Shown: piece by piece, positions 1 through 8,768 of the stretch
Position numbering within the stretch: the stretch's first letter is position 1
How the letters are laid out: every line of letters begins with the position of its first letter
Source: Candidatus Brachythrix odensensis
Lineage (GTDB): Bacteria; Chloroflexota; Anaerolineae; J036; Brachytrichaceae
Length of the DNA: 64,000 bases
Assembly: GCA_016714465.1 (NCBI GenBank)
Contig: JADKDT010000018.1
Span: forward strand, 1-64,000
Direction: 5' to 3'
Notes under the pieces: model-generated
Database searches by the model: none
What the model was told of the DNA's origin: nothing
Seen by the model: the letters and a program-made list of their open reading frames with translations, nothing else
Made by a program: the position numbers and the translations under genes

Positions 1-1680
1 CGCCGATTCCCGGCGCAGCCCGATCAACCCGCGATACATCTCCAGGATGTCGGCGTTCCAGCGTCCCGGGTCCCACGGCATGCAGCCCCGCGAGCCGAGA
101 TCGGGGTCGTCGCTCAGGCCGACCTCGTCGCCGTAGTAGACCGATGGCACGCCTACATAGGTCATGAGCAACGTGACGGCGAGCTGCAGCAGCCCGGCGT
201 TGCCGCCGAGCAGGCTCAGGATCCGGCCCGTGTCGTGGCTGCCGAGCAAGTTGAACTGCTGCAGCGCGATGGCCCAAGGGATGGCCGCCCGGGTGTGGCG
301 CAAGGTCTGCTCGAGGGCCTCGGTCGGCCACGGCAATGGCGAGCTGATCTCGTCCCGCGACCCAAACGCGCCCTGGCGGAAGCCGCGCAGCCAGTTCCAG
401 ACCGGCTTTGCAAAACCGAGATAGTTCATCGTCGCGTCCCAGCGATCGCCCTGCAGGTGCGGGCTGGCGTCGAAGAAGTGCTCGCCCAGCAGATACGCGT
501 CGGGGCGGGCCTCCTTGACCGCGGCCCGGATGCCGTTGGCGATTTCCTGGCCGTTGCGCTGCTCGACGCCCTGGCGGGCGAGCATGTTGGCCACGTCGAC
601 CCGCCAGCCATCCGCGCCGAAGGGCGGGCGCAGCCAGCGCCGGAAGATGGCATCGGGCGCCTCGAACATGCGCCGGCGCAACTCGAGGCTGCTGTAGTTG
701 AGCTTGGGCAGCGAGCGCACCCCGAGCCAGGATTCGTACTCGTTGGGGTGCTGGCGGAAGGTGAAGAACCCGGCCTCGGCCGAGTTGGGATCGGCCTGGG
801 CGGCGAGAAACCAGGGATGGCGCGTGCCGCAGTGGTTGGGCACGATGTCGAGCAGATAGCGCATCCCGCGTCGGGTGAGCTCAGTCCGTAAGGCGATCAG
901 GGCGTCGTCCCCGCCCAGGCGCGGGTCGACCTGCTCGTAACTCGCCACGTCGTAGCGGTGATTGCTGTAGGCGTGAAAGACCGGGTTGAGGTAGATCGCG
1001 TTAGCGCCCAGGCTGGCGATGTGGTCCAGACCCTGGGCAACCCCGGCCAGGTCGCCGCCGTAGAAGAGCGCATACGGCGGCGCGCCGGCCGGCGGGGGCT
1101 CGCCCCAGGCTGGGTGCACCGGCTTCACCCCGCGATATTCGACCGCGTCGAGCAGGCCATCGTTGGCGGGCTGACCATTGGCGAAGCGGTCGGGGAAGAT
1201 CTGATAGAACACGCTCCCGATCACCCAGGCTGGGAAAGGCGTGTCGGCCAGCCGGCGGAAGTCGGCGTCGTCGGTGGGCATGGCCGCCGTCGCGCCTTCG
1301 CCGTTGAGCCACCATACGCCGTCGTCGGCCTCGACGATGAAGCGATAGGTCACGCTCGGCTCGAAGATGGGCAACTCGGCCTCCCACCACGCGCTGACGG
1401 TGTCCGTTGCGGCCCGGCGCATCGGGCTAAAGCGCTGCTCACCGTCGGGGAAGCTGCGCAGAAAGGCGCGCCGGACGGGGGCGTCGACGTCGACCCGCAG
1501 CCGCAGGGTGACGCGTTCGCCGAGGGCCGGGTGCAGATTCGAGACGAAGCGATCGCTGCCGTCGTGGTGTAGGGAAGAGAGCCAGGCTGGACGCGTGGGG
1601 ACTGGTTGAGTATCGCGTAAGATTTGGAGCCGCTGGCGGATTAACCTCGCGGGTGGGCGCTTACAGCTCTGTGCAGGCAC
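1..1680 (-). CDS. GH13 maltodextrin glucosidase / neopullulanase-like, C-terminus cut by window edge
   Basis: Hydrolyses alpha-1,4-linked maltodextrins, by family. The minus-strand reading frame stays open to position 1, so the C-terminus is outside the window. An N-terminal beta-sandwich is followed by a TIM barrel containing VFYQIFPDRF, then WRVDVANM with the nucleophile Asp at 597-595, then LLGEHFFDA with the acid Glu and LGSHDTGR. These match the MalZ/neopullulanase branch of GH13. The start is unresolved. There is no in-frame ATG near the expected N-terminus around 1620, and the only common start codon is GTG at 1680, which lies in the loop of an inverted repeat. Family call is sure, start is not. 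Confidence 0.85.
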   Translation of the reverse strand, partial: MPAQSCKRPPARLIRQRLQILRDTQPVPTRPAWLSSLHHDGSDRFVSNLHPALGERVTLRLRVDVDAPVRRAFLRSFPDGEQRFSPMRRAATDTVSAWWEAELPIFEPSVTYRFIVEADDGVWWLNGEGATAAMPTDDADFRRLADTPFPAWVIGSVFYQIFPDRFANGQPANDGLLDAVEYRGVKPVHPAWGEPPPAGAPPYALFYGGDLAGVAQGLDHIASLGANAIYLNPVFHAYSNHRYDVASYEQVDPRLGGDDALIALRTELTRRGMRYLLDIVPNHCGTRHPWFLAAQADPNSAEAGFFTFRQHPNEYESWLGVRSLPKLNYSSLELRRRMFEAPDAIFRRWLRPPFGADGWRVDVANMLARQGVEQRNGQEIANGIRAAVKEARPDAYLLGEHFFDASPHLQGDRWDATMNYLGFAKPVWNWLRGFRQGAFGSRDEISSPLPWPTEALEQTLRHTRAAIPWAIALQQFNLLGSHDTGRILSLLGGNAGLLQLAVTLLMTYVGVPSVYYGDEVGLSDDPDLGSRGCMPWDPGRWNADILEMYRGLIGLRRESA

Positions 1681-1711
1681 GACGCTACGGCGCCCACCCG
1701 CGAGGTTAATC
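1639..1711. repeat. Inverted repeat, GATTAACCTCGCGGG family, copy 1
   Basis: The arms at 1639-1660 and 1690-1711 are perfectly complementary over 22 bp, with a 29-nt loop. Both open with GATTAACCTCGCGGG and then GTGGGCGC. Copies 2 (4214-4286) and 3 (51632-51687) share the outer arm but differ inside. This copy lies between divergent genes, so it is not a simple 3' terminator here. Confidence 0.85.
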
Positions 1712-1746
1712 GCGTCGAGCGCCGGCCTCCGAGCTGCAGCATCTTC

Positions 1747-2919
1747 ATGAATAACGCAGAAAATACATCCCTTCCCCCTCTGCGCCATCGCCTGCTCGAC
1801 GTCGCCGCGCTCTTCCTCCGCCTCGGCATCACCGGGTTTGGCGGGCCGGCCGCCCACATCGCCATGATGCACGATGAGGTGGTCAAGCGCCGCAAGTGGC
1901 TGACCGACCAGGAGTTCCTGGACCTGCTGGGGGCGACAAACCTGATTCCCGGGCCAAACTCGACCGAGATGGCCATCCACATCGGCTTCCTCCGGGCGGG
2001 TGGGCCCGGCCTCATCGTCGCGGGCGTGTGCTTCATCCTGCCGGCCATGCTTATCGTCATGGGGTTGGCCTGGGTCTATGCGCAATACGGCGCGACGCCG
2101 GCCGCGGGCTGGCTGCTCTATGGTGTCAAGCCTGCCATCATCGCTGTTGTCGCGCTTGCGCTCTGGGATCTGGGCCGCAAAGCCCTCAAGGGATCACTGA
2201 CCCTCGCGGTCGGGCTGGGCGTCGCGCTGGCCTACTTCCTGAACATCAGCGAGATCGCCTTGCTGCTCGCGGGCGGCCTCATCGTGATGATCGGCCTAAA
2301 CCTGCGGCGCGCCCGGATCGACCGCGGAGCGGCGGTCCTGTTTCCGTGGACGGCCGCGAATCTCGGTGTGTCGGCAGCCGCTGCCGTAGCGCCGATTAGC
2401 CTGGGAGTTCTCTTCCTCACATTCCTCAAGATCGGCTCGGTGTTGTATGGAAGCGGTTACGTGCTCCTGGCCTTTCTGCGTTCCGAATTTGTGGTGGGAC
2501 TAGGCTGGCTCACGGATCGCCAAATTCTCGACGCCATTGCGATTGGGCAGGTCACTCCGGGACCAGTCTTCACGACCGCCACCTTTATTGGATACGTCCT
2601 GGCCGGCGCGCCAGGTGCGCTGCTAGCAACGTTGGGCATCTTCCTGCCGGCCTTTGTCTTTGTCGCGATCAGCAATCCCTTCATCCCGCGCCTGCGCAAG
2701 TCGCCCTGGGTGAGCGGCCTTCTGGATGGCGTCAACGCCGCCTCGCTTGGTTTGATGGCCGCCGTGACGGTTCAGCTCGGTCAGGCCTCGCTGGTCGATC
2801 CGCTGACTATCGGGATCGGCCTCGCGTCGTTCATCCTGCTGGCGCGTTTCAAGGTTAATGCGACCTGGCTGGTGGCCGGCGGGGCGCTGATCGGGCTGGC
2901 GAGCACGCTTTGGCGTTGA
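1747..2919 (+). CDS. chrA: Chromate transporter, ChrA/CHR family, two-domain form
   Basis: An integral membrane protein of 390 residues, the usual size of the long bidomain CHR family that exports chromate. Two homologous halves are visible. The first has FGGPAAHIAMM at residues 31-41, then KWLTDQEF and LIPGPNSTEMA at 66-76. The second has KIGSVLYGSGYVLLAF around 228-243, then WLTDRQILDAIAIG and TPGPVFTTATFIGY at 270-283. About ten hydrophobic segments are present. Start is the ATG at 1747, without an obvious SD. It diverges from the glycosidase and is followed by a strong hairpin at 2986. Chromate as the real substrate is inferred from family only. Confidence 0.93.
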   Translation: MNNAENTSLPPLRHRLLDVAALFLRLGITGFGGPAAHIAMMHDEVVKRRKWLTDQEFLDLLGATNLIPGPNSTEMAIHIGFLRAGGPGLIVAGVCFILPAMLIVMGLAWVYAQYGATPAAGWLLYGVKPAIIAVVALALWDLGRKALKGSLTLAVGLGVALAYFLNISEIALLLAGGLIVMIGLNLRRARIDRGAAVLFPWTAANLGVSAAAAVAPISLGVLFLTFLKIGSVLYGSGYVLLAFLRSEFVVGLGWLTDRQILDAIAIGQVTPGPVFTTATFIGYVLAGAPGALLATLGIFLPAFVFVAISNPFIPRLRKSPWVSGLLDGVNAASLGLMAAVTVQLGQASLVDPLTIGIGLASFILLARFKVNATWLVAGGALIGLASTLWR

Positions 2920-2985
2920 CATGTCTGGCGCCCTGCCCTAAGATCTGAATCACTCAATTGCGTAGAGGCCATCCTGAAAATGGGG

Positions 2986-3030
2986 GCGAGATCACAATCC
3001 CCGCGCGCAGCGCGGGGATTGTGATCTCGC
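2986..3030. repeat. GNA-triloop hairpin, 21+3+21
   Basis: A perfect 21-bp palindrome (2986-3006 with 3010-3030) closed by the triloop GCA. The arm begins GCGAGATC and ends CCCCGCGC. It shares this outer and inner frame with the hairpins at 13049 and 39821, while the middle differs with compensating changes. It sits 66 bp after chrA and before the SD of the next gene. A T6 run follows about 7 nt later. Confidence 0.9.
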
Positions 3031-3098
3031 CGGATGTTTTTTGGATGACTTCTCGTGGCTGTCGGCCACAGATGCGCCGGAAGCCTGCGGAGGTTCCA

Positions 3099-4219
3099 GT
3101 GAACGGACATAATCCACCCTTCAAGAGCGCGCTCGCATATTCAGTCCAGAATGAGGACTATGAAACGGAGCTGGAAGTCATTCGACGAATGGATCGTGCT
3201 GCGCCGTTGCGTGTCCTGCTGGTCGCCTCGTCGGGCGAGAACGCGCTGAGCGTGTTGACCCAGGATCGTGTCGGCGAGGTGTGGGCCGTCGATCTCAATC
3301 CGGCCCAAATCCATTTGTGCGAGCTCCGCGCGGCCGCGGTTTCCGCTCTTTCACGAGACGACCAACTGCGCTTTCTGGGGTCCGATCCGGACCGGGTCGG
3401 GGCTGCGGGGGCCGAAGATCGACTCGCGCTCTTTGACCGCGTTTCCGGCGGACTCCCCGAGGCGTCCCGGTTATTCTGGTCGGCCCGTCGGGACGCAGAA
3501 ATTGCGTTTGGCGTCCAGCATGTCGGCCGAAATGATGTCTTGATGCACGACATTCAGGACCATCTGCGGGCTGCGGGCTTCGATCCGCTGGGCCGCCCGG
3601 TAATTGATGCGGAACTCGGGGCCTGGACCGATGTCTATGCTGCGCTGATGACGCCCGCCTACATCCGCGATATGTTTGGCCTGCCGAGCGAAGCCCTGGC
3701 CGCCCGCATCGCCGGGATCTCCCGGATCCTGGGCGAGTGCCACTTCCGCGCGCTGCAGCAACCGCGGCCTGAACGCAACCCGTTCGTGACGACGGTCTTC
3801 GCCAACGCCTATGCTTCGGCTGCGGGCGAGGCTGGCCTACCGCTGTATCTTCAGATGCAAGGGCAGGCTGCGCTGCGTCGGCTGGGGTCGGCTCGCGGCT
3901 GCGGCTGGTGGCGGGCAACGTTCTCGAGCAGATGCGGCTCCTGGCCAGCGCGTCTGGCCCGTTCGATCTGATCAGCCTCTCGAATATTCCCGATTGGATG
4001 ACTGACGCCCAGTTTGGCGACGCTGTCGCCGCGGCTCGCGCGTCTCTCACGCCAGGCGGGGCGCTGCTGGCCCGCACGGCGACCGGCAGCCCGATGATTC
4101 AGCAGGTGATGGAGCGGGGGTTGCGCTCGGAGACCGGGCTCAACGCCCGCCTGGCCGAAGTGGAACGCGGACCATGGTTCCGCACGATCGCGGCGGGCTT
4201 CAATGCCCAGGCCGATTAA
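3099..4219 (+). CDS. BtaA-like S-adenosylmethionine-dependent transferase (DUF3419), frameshifted
   Basis: Resembles the DUF3419/BtaA family, which moves a 3-amino-3-carboxypropyl group from S-adenosylmethionine to diacylglycerol in betaine-lipid synthesis. Visible features are AYSVQNEDYETE near the N-terminus, the SAM-binding loop VLLVASSGENAL and AVDLNPAQIHLCEL. The C-terminal half holds DLISLSNIPDWM and LTPGGALLAR. The start is GTG 3099, chosen because GCGGAGG lies just upstream. The reading frame changes near 3885-3900 (one base missing) and resumes as LRLVAGNVLEQM through to the stop at 4217, which lies inside an inverted-repeat arm. A betaine-lipid role is not shown by context. Confidence 0.75.
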
Positions 4220-4286
4220 CCTCGCGGGTAGGCGCAATGGAGCCGTGCCCGCATAGTACTGTCAGCGCCTACCCGCGAGGTTAATC
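4214..4286. repeat. Inverted repeat, GATTAACCTCGCGGG family, copy 2, holding two stop codons
   Basis: The arms at 4214-4235 and 4265-4286 are perfect over 22 bp and read GATTAACCTCGCGGG then TAGGCGC. The TAA of the plus-strand transferase (4217-4219) lies in the left arm. The TGA of the minus-strand glycerate kinase (4287-4285) overlaps the right arm. Probably a bidirectional terminator between convergent genes. Confidence 0.9.
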
Positions 4287-5463
4287 ACGCGGAGCGCAAC
4301 GCCACAACCACATCCGCTACATTTGTCCCGGTCGGGCCGGTCAGGATCAAATCGCCCAGGGCGGCGAAGAACGGGTAGCTGTCATTGCGGGTGAGGGCGG
4401 TCCGCGCATCCAGGCCGAGCGCGGCGGCGCGCGCGAGCGTGCTGGCATCCGCCCAGGCCCCGGCGGCGTCAGTGGGCCCGTCGGTGCCATCGGTGCCGAA
4501 GCTGGCGATCGTCATCCCGGCGGACGGTCTCTCAGCCATGGCGATCGCCGCCGCCAGGGCCAGCTCCTGATTCCGCCCGCCTTTGCCATTCCCGCGCAGG
4601 GTCACGGTCGTCTCGCCGCCGTAAATCAGAGCGGTGCCCGGCGGCACGGCCCGCAAGTCGGCGATGATGCGGGGGGCCACGTCGCGGGCCTCGCCGCTCA
4701 GCGCGGTGGTAACGATGCGGGTGGCGTAGCCCTGGGCGGTTGCGGCTGCGGCTGCCGCCGCGCAGGCCTGGGCGTTATTGGCCACCAGCACATTGCGCGC
4801 CGCGGGGTCATGGGTGAGCCCGGAGGCGATCACCGAGAGCGAATCGCCGATGACATCCGAGACGACCAACCCGACAACGGCCGCCGGCGCGGCCAGGCGG
4901 GCCAATCCGCCGGCCTTCAATCGATCCAGCCGGCCGCGCACCGCGTTCATCTCGGTGATGTCCGCCCCGCTGCGCAACAGCGTGTCGTTGATGGCCCGGG
5001 CGATGCTGAGCGAAATGCCCGGGTGCGGGGCGAGCAGCAGGGCTGACGCGCCGCCACTCACGCACACGATCACCAGGCTGCCCGGCGCGAGATCGGTCAG
5101 CGCCGCCCGGACGGCCGTGCCGCCGCGCACGCTGTTCTCATCGGGATTGGGGTGGCCGGATTCGATCAGAGCCGCGAAGTCCGGCGCGCGGGCGGCGGCA
5201 TCCGCCGGCAGATGGCCGTACTTGGTCACGACCACCATTCGGCGCAAACGATCGGCGACCAGCGGTATAACGGCCTGGGCCATTGACCAGGCGGCTTTTC
5301 CGGCGGCGATCAGGACCACCGCCGGGCAGGCGCCCAGGTCGTAGCGCGCGCCGTCGCTGAGGATCAGGGTGTCGCCGTCGCGACGGGCATGCTGGCGCAC
5401 CGCCCGGCCGGGGTCGGCGGCGGTCAGCGCGGCACGCAGGATGGCTTCGAGATCGCTACGCAT
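4285..5463 (-). CDS. Glycerate 2-kinase, MOFRL/DUF4147 family
   Basis: Phosphorylates D-glycerate to 2-phosphoglycerate in the cytosol, by family. The 392 residues show the family blocks VVLIAAGKAAWSMAQA, ESGHPNPDENS, VSGGASALLLAP, EMNAVRGRLDRLKAGGLA, and the MOFRL domain with YGGETTVTLRGNGKGGRNQE and SFGTDGTDGPTDAAGA. The start is ATG 5463, which overlaps the last codons of the upstream membrane protein by 8 nt, so the two are probably translationally coupled. It is the last gene of a long minus-strand run. Confidence 0.93.
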   Translation of the reverse strand: MRSDLEAILRAALTAADPGRAVRQHARRDGDTLILSDGARYDLGACPAVVLIAAGKAAWSMAQAVIPLVADRLRRMVVVTKYGHLPADAAARAPDFAALIESGHPNPDENSVRGGTAVRAALTDLAPGSLVIVCVSGGASALLLAPHPGISLSIARAINDTLLRSGADITEMNAVRGRLDRLKAGGLARLAAPAAVVGLVVSDVIGDSLSVIASGLTHDPAARNVLVANNAQACAAAAAAATAQGYATRIVTTALSGEARDVAPRIIADLRAVPPGTALIYGGETTVTLRGNGKGGRNQELALAAAIAMAERPSAGMTIASFGTDGTDGPTDAAGAWADASTLARAAALGLDARTALTRNDSYPFFAALGDLILTGPTGTNVADVVVALRSA

Positions 5464-6112
5464 CTTGGGTTGGGCGTTTTCGCGGGTCGGGCGTGCGGGT
5501 GAGGGCGAACATGGCCTGCACGACCGGGCCGATGCACAGCGCAAAGGCGAGCGTGCCCACGCCGACGCTGCCGCCGAGCAGCCAGCCGATCGCCAGCACA
5601 ACCACTTCGATCAGGGTGCGGGTGAGGCGCAGGCTCCAGCCGGTTCGGCGGGTCAGCCCCATCATCAGCCCATCGCGCGGCCCGGCACCCAGGTTGGCCC
5701 CCAGATACAGGGCGGTGGCGAAGCCGATCACCCCGATCCCAAGCGCCATTTCGAGACCCTGAGGCAGGAACGGCGCGCCAGGCGTCAGCGCCTGAAAGAC
5801 GGCCAGGGGCGGCAGCAGGCGCAACATCTCATTGATGACCACCCCAATGACAATGATGTTCAGAATCGTGCCGATGCCGGGCCGTTCGCGAAGCGGCAGC
5901 CACAGCAGCAGAATCGGGACGCCCACCACGATCCCCACGGTCCCGAGCGAGACCCCGGTGATGCGGCTCAGCCCATCATTGAGCACCTCCCACGGACCCA
6001 GGCCGAGATCCGAGTGCTTCATCAACGCAATGCCAACACCGAAGGCGACCAGGCCGGCCAGCAGCCGCGCCCAGCGGCGGGCATGGCGGGCAAACTCGGG
6101 TTGTATCGTCAT
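5456..6112 (-). CDS. YczE/YitT-like integral membrane protein
   Basis: A 218-residue protein with five or six hydrophobic segments and the YczE-family signatures GIALMKHSDLGLGPWEVL and LGAGPRDGLMMGLTRRTGW. In Bacillus the homologue is annotated as a membrane protein of unclear mechanism. Its ATG (6112) overlaps the stop of the beta-propeller gene by 4 nt (ATGA), and its stop overlaps glycerate kinase. It is co-transcribed but has no functional tie visible to either. Function unknown. Confidence 0.8.
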   Translation of the reverse strand: MTIQPEFARHARRWARLLAGLVAFGVGIALMKHSDLGLGPWEVLNDGLSRITGVSLGTVGIVVGVPILLLWLPLRERPGIGTILNIIVIGVVINEMLRLLPPLAVFQALTPGAPFLPQGLEMALGIGVIGFATALYLGANLGAGPRDGLMMGLTRRTGWSLRLTRTLIEVVVLAIGWLLGGSVGVGTLAFALCIGPVVQAMFALTRTPDPRKRPTQDA

Positions 6113-7344
6113 GCGCAACTCCAGGCCGGCATCATGCCGCTGGCGAGTTCCAGCGGACCGCCGGCCCGCGGGTCGATGGGGACCACCGTGATCCGGGCGA
6201 TGTCGTTGCGAATTTCGTTCAAGATGATGGCGTCGCTGTCCGGCGACCAGACCTGATGGCTGTGGGCATACTGATCGAAGAATGGGAGATAACGGCCGAT
6301 GAAGACGTCCAACGGCCTGAAGGTCTTGAGAAGCCGATTGCGTCCTGTCGCAAGATCGGCCACCCAGAGATTGAGCCACAAGGTGCGGTCAGCGGCGGCC
6401 TCGGGCGCGGCGCGCAGGCCGCCCGGATCCGGTTTCGGATTCAGCCCGAGCGCGCGCTGGGCCGTGGCGAGGGCGGTCGCGACCGTCATGAAAGCGATCT
6501 TGTTTCCATCCGGCGACCAGAAGAACGCCAGAGCCAACTCGTCGCTGATCTGGCGCGCGCTGCCGTCCAGCTCGAGCAGGCGCAGCGGGCCATACGAAGC
6601 GCGGGCAGGTCCGGGCGGGCTGATGTAGGCGAGCTGGTCGCGGGCCGGGCTCCACGCCAGCGCGACGATCCCAAAGTGGGCGACGGTGACGCCTTCATCG
6701 AGACGTCGCCCATCGATGACAATCTCCGTTTCTCCGGCCAGGTTGATCCGCGCGTAGGCCCAGTGTTCGCCGCTTGGGGCGATGCCTGGCGACTGGAACA
6801 GCCCGGGTTGGTCAAGATTCTCAGACGCGATGCTGGTCCCCGGTTTGAACGGATCCACAAAACCGAGCCGGCCTTCATTGTCACCCGCAAAGCCCTGATG
6901 CAGCAGGATGCGGTCGCCTTCCGGCGCCCACTGCCAGAAACAGGGACGTCCGGTAGTGATGAGATGCCCGGTGTGCTCGCCTTCGATTGACACCAGGCGC
7001 AGCCCCATGGTCTGTTGGGGCGGCAGGCCGGCCAGGAAAGTCAGATGCCGGCTGTCGGGAGCCCAGTACAAGTAGATCGGCGGGCCACCCCGGCTGTCAT
7101 ACACCGGCGGCGGAAGGGTCGACAGGGCGTCCTCATCCTCAAATACGAAAATACCGGCGCTCGCTCGGCTGCTGCCGATGGCGGCGATGTGCCGGCCGTC
7201 GGGCGACCAGGCTGGGAATTGAAAGAAGCGGTCGCGCGACAGCATGCGCTGGTCCGAACCGTCGGGGGCCATCGTAATGACCTGGCCGTCCAGGTTGACA
7301 TAGGCGATGCGGTTCACCCGGGCTGGGGTCGGGCGTTTGCTCAC
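6109..7344 (-). CDS. TolB-like / PD40 beta-propeller protein
   Basis: A 411-residue protein built of repeated WSPDG-type blades: FPAWSPDGRHIAA, YWAPDSRHLTFL, WAPEGDRILL, AWSPARDQLAYI, FWSPDGNKIAFM and VWSPDSDAIILN. It lacks a signal peptide, so it looks cytoplasmic, unlike the periplasmic TolB of Gram-negatives. The start is GTG 7344, overlapping the stop of the DUF952 gene (GTGA). The propeller fold is clear, the ligand or partner is not. Confidence 0.8.
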   Translation of the reverse strand: MSKRPTPARVNRIAYVNLDGQVITMAPDGSDQRMLSRDRFFQFPAWSPDGRHIAAIGSSRASAGIFVFEDEDALSTLPPPVYDSRGGPPIYLYWAPDSRHLTFLAGLPPQQTMGLRLVSIEGEHTGHLITTGRPCFWQWAPEGDRILLHQGFAGDNEGRLGFVDPFKPGTSIASENLDQPGLFQSPGIAPSGEHWAYARINLAGETEIVIDGRRLDEGVTVAHFGIVALAWSPARDQLAYISPPGPARASYGPLRLLELDGSARQISDELALAFFWSPDGNKIAFMTVATALATAQRALGLNPKPDPGGLRAAPEAAADRTLWLNLWVADLATGRNRLLKTFRPLDVFIGRYLPFFDQYAHSHQVWSPDSDAIILNEIRNDIARITVVPIDPRAGGPLELASGMMPAWSCA

Positions 7345-7979
7345 AGCTTCTTGATCTTCTTGTCGAGTTCGGCCATGCGCGCCTCGATCGAATCCTTGTA
7401 GCGGTCGAGGGACTTCGAGAACTCGTCGGTCGCATCCACGAGCTCATTGGCGAGCTGGCTGGCGGTTTTCAAATTCAATGGGTTGCCTGGATCCGCGGGG
7501 CGGTCTGTGGCCTGCGCTTCGGCGGGCGCCTCAATCGGCGCGTAGCCGATGAACGCGCCATCTGGTTCGCGGATGAGGCGGCGCGCGCCGAGGATGGCAT
7601 CCCGATTGAGGGGCCCATAGATGTGCGGGAACAAGGGCGCGGCCGGCATCCCAACTGGCGCCGCGCCGAATTCGGCCTCGGCCTCGGGCGGCAGCGCGGC
7701 GGCGACTGTCTCTGGCGATGCGGGCGCCCCCGGCTCTGCGGGCGCCCCCGGCTCTGCGGGGGCCTCCCACTTAACCGGCGCGGTGACGCGCGTTTCATCG
7801 ATTCCGATGGCCAGGAATTCGCCCGGCTGAGATTTGTAGAAGCGATTGGCCACACCCAGCATCAAGGCGTCGCCAAACGTGCAATGAATAAAACCATCCG
7901 CGGCATAGGCTTTCGGCGTGAACGGTTGATCTGGCGGGGCGGCGCGCCAGTCGTCGGTGGTTACGAGGTGAAGGATCAT
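7341..7979 (-). CDS. DUF952 protein with proline/alanine insert and C-terminal helical tail
   Basis: The N-terminal part (MILHLVTTDDWRAA, DGFIHCTFGDALMLGVANRF, LAIGIDETRV, then PLFPHIYGPLNRDAI) is the DUF952 fold, usually a compact domain of about 110 residues. Between its two halves sits a low-complexity insert rich in Ala, Pro, Glu and Gly with a repeated PAEPGA unit, encoded around 7710-7760. The last 60 residues are charged and likely coiled coil. The ATG follows the tatC stop by 3 nt. Function unknown. Confidence 0.8.
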   Translation of the reverse strand: MILHLVTTDDWRAAPPDQPFTPKAYAADGFIHCTFGDALMLGVANRFYKSQPGEFLAIGIDETRVTAPVKWEAPAEPGAPAEPGAPASPETVAAALPPEAEAEFGAAPVGMPAAPLFPHIYGPLNRDAILGARRLIREPDGAFIGYAPIEAPAEAQATDRPADPGNPLNLKTASQLANELVDATDEFSKSLDRYKDSIEARMAELDKKIKKL

Positions 7980-7982
7980 GCT

Positions 7983-8758
7983 CTATTTCCCGTCGGGATC
8001 AAGCATCGCTGGCGTGGTTGCGCCTCTGCGCGCAATGGCAGCCAGCCCGATGCTGATCACATACAGCACCAGCAGCGGCAGCATCACAATCAGCATGTTG
8101 ACCGGATCGGGCGTGGGGGTGATCAGTGACGCCGAGACCGCGATGACCAGAATCGCGTAGCGCCAATGCCGTATCAGCACCCGGGCCGTGATCACATTCA
8201 ACTTCGCAAGCAGGAAGATGAAGATCGGCATCTCAAAAGCGACGCCCATCCAGAAAATGACGTTGGTGAAGAATGGCAGGGTTTCATCGATCCGGTATTG
8301 CGCCTGAAACACGCTGGGAAGCAGATTCGACAAAAGTCGATGGCGTTTGGCAGAAACAGAAACCAGGAGAAAGCCATGCCCAGGATGAAGAGCAGCGACG
8401 CCATCGGCAGGCCAATGAGCAGCCAGCGCCGCTCGCGCGGGAGCAGACCCGGCATGATAAAGGCGATGATCTGATAGAGGATCATCGGCATCGCCAGGGC
8501 CGCCCCAATCGTGACCGAGATCATGAAGTAGTTGGTCAGCCCTTCGGTCGGATTGATGACGAAGAATTTTTGGCCGGGGACGCGTTCAGCCACGGCTCGG
8601 AGCGCGGGCTCGGCCAGCAAAAAGCCAACCACGGTGCCGACGACGAGCGCCAGCACGGCCCGAAAGAGCCGATCGCGCAACTCGCGCAGATGATCAAGCA
8701 GGCTCATCGCCTCTTCTTGCGGTTCTTCGGTGTCCATGGTTTTGGCAGGTGTTGTCAT
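7983..8758 (-). CDS. tatC: Twin-arginine translocase subunit TatC, frameshifted
   Basis: The multispanning receptor of the Tat protein-export pathway. The N-terminal half shows SLLDHLRELRDRLFRAVLAL, the conserved TatC opening, and the FVINPTEG block. The C-terminal half shows NVIFWMGVAFEMPIFIFLL, RVLIRHWRYAILVIAV and ASLITPTPDPVNML. The two lie in different frames joined at 8332-8335, a run of four A (T on the coding strand). One extra base there restores AIDFLSNLLPSVFQ, so a homopolymer error is likely. tatB lies just upstream. A Tat-type lipoprotein is encoded at 58195. Confidence 0.92.
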
Positions 8759-8768
8759 GCTTGCGGGC

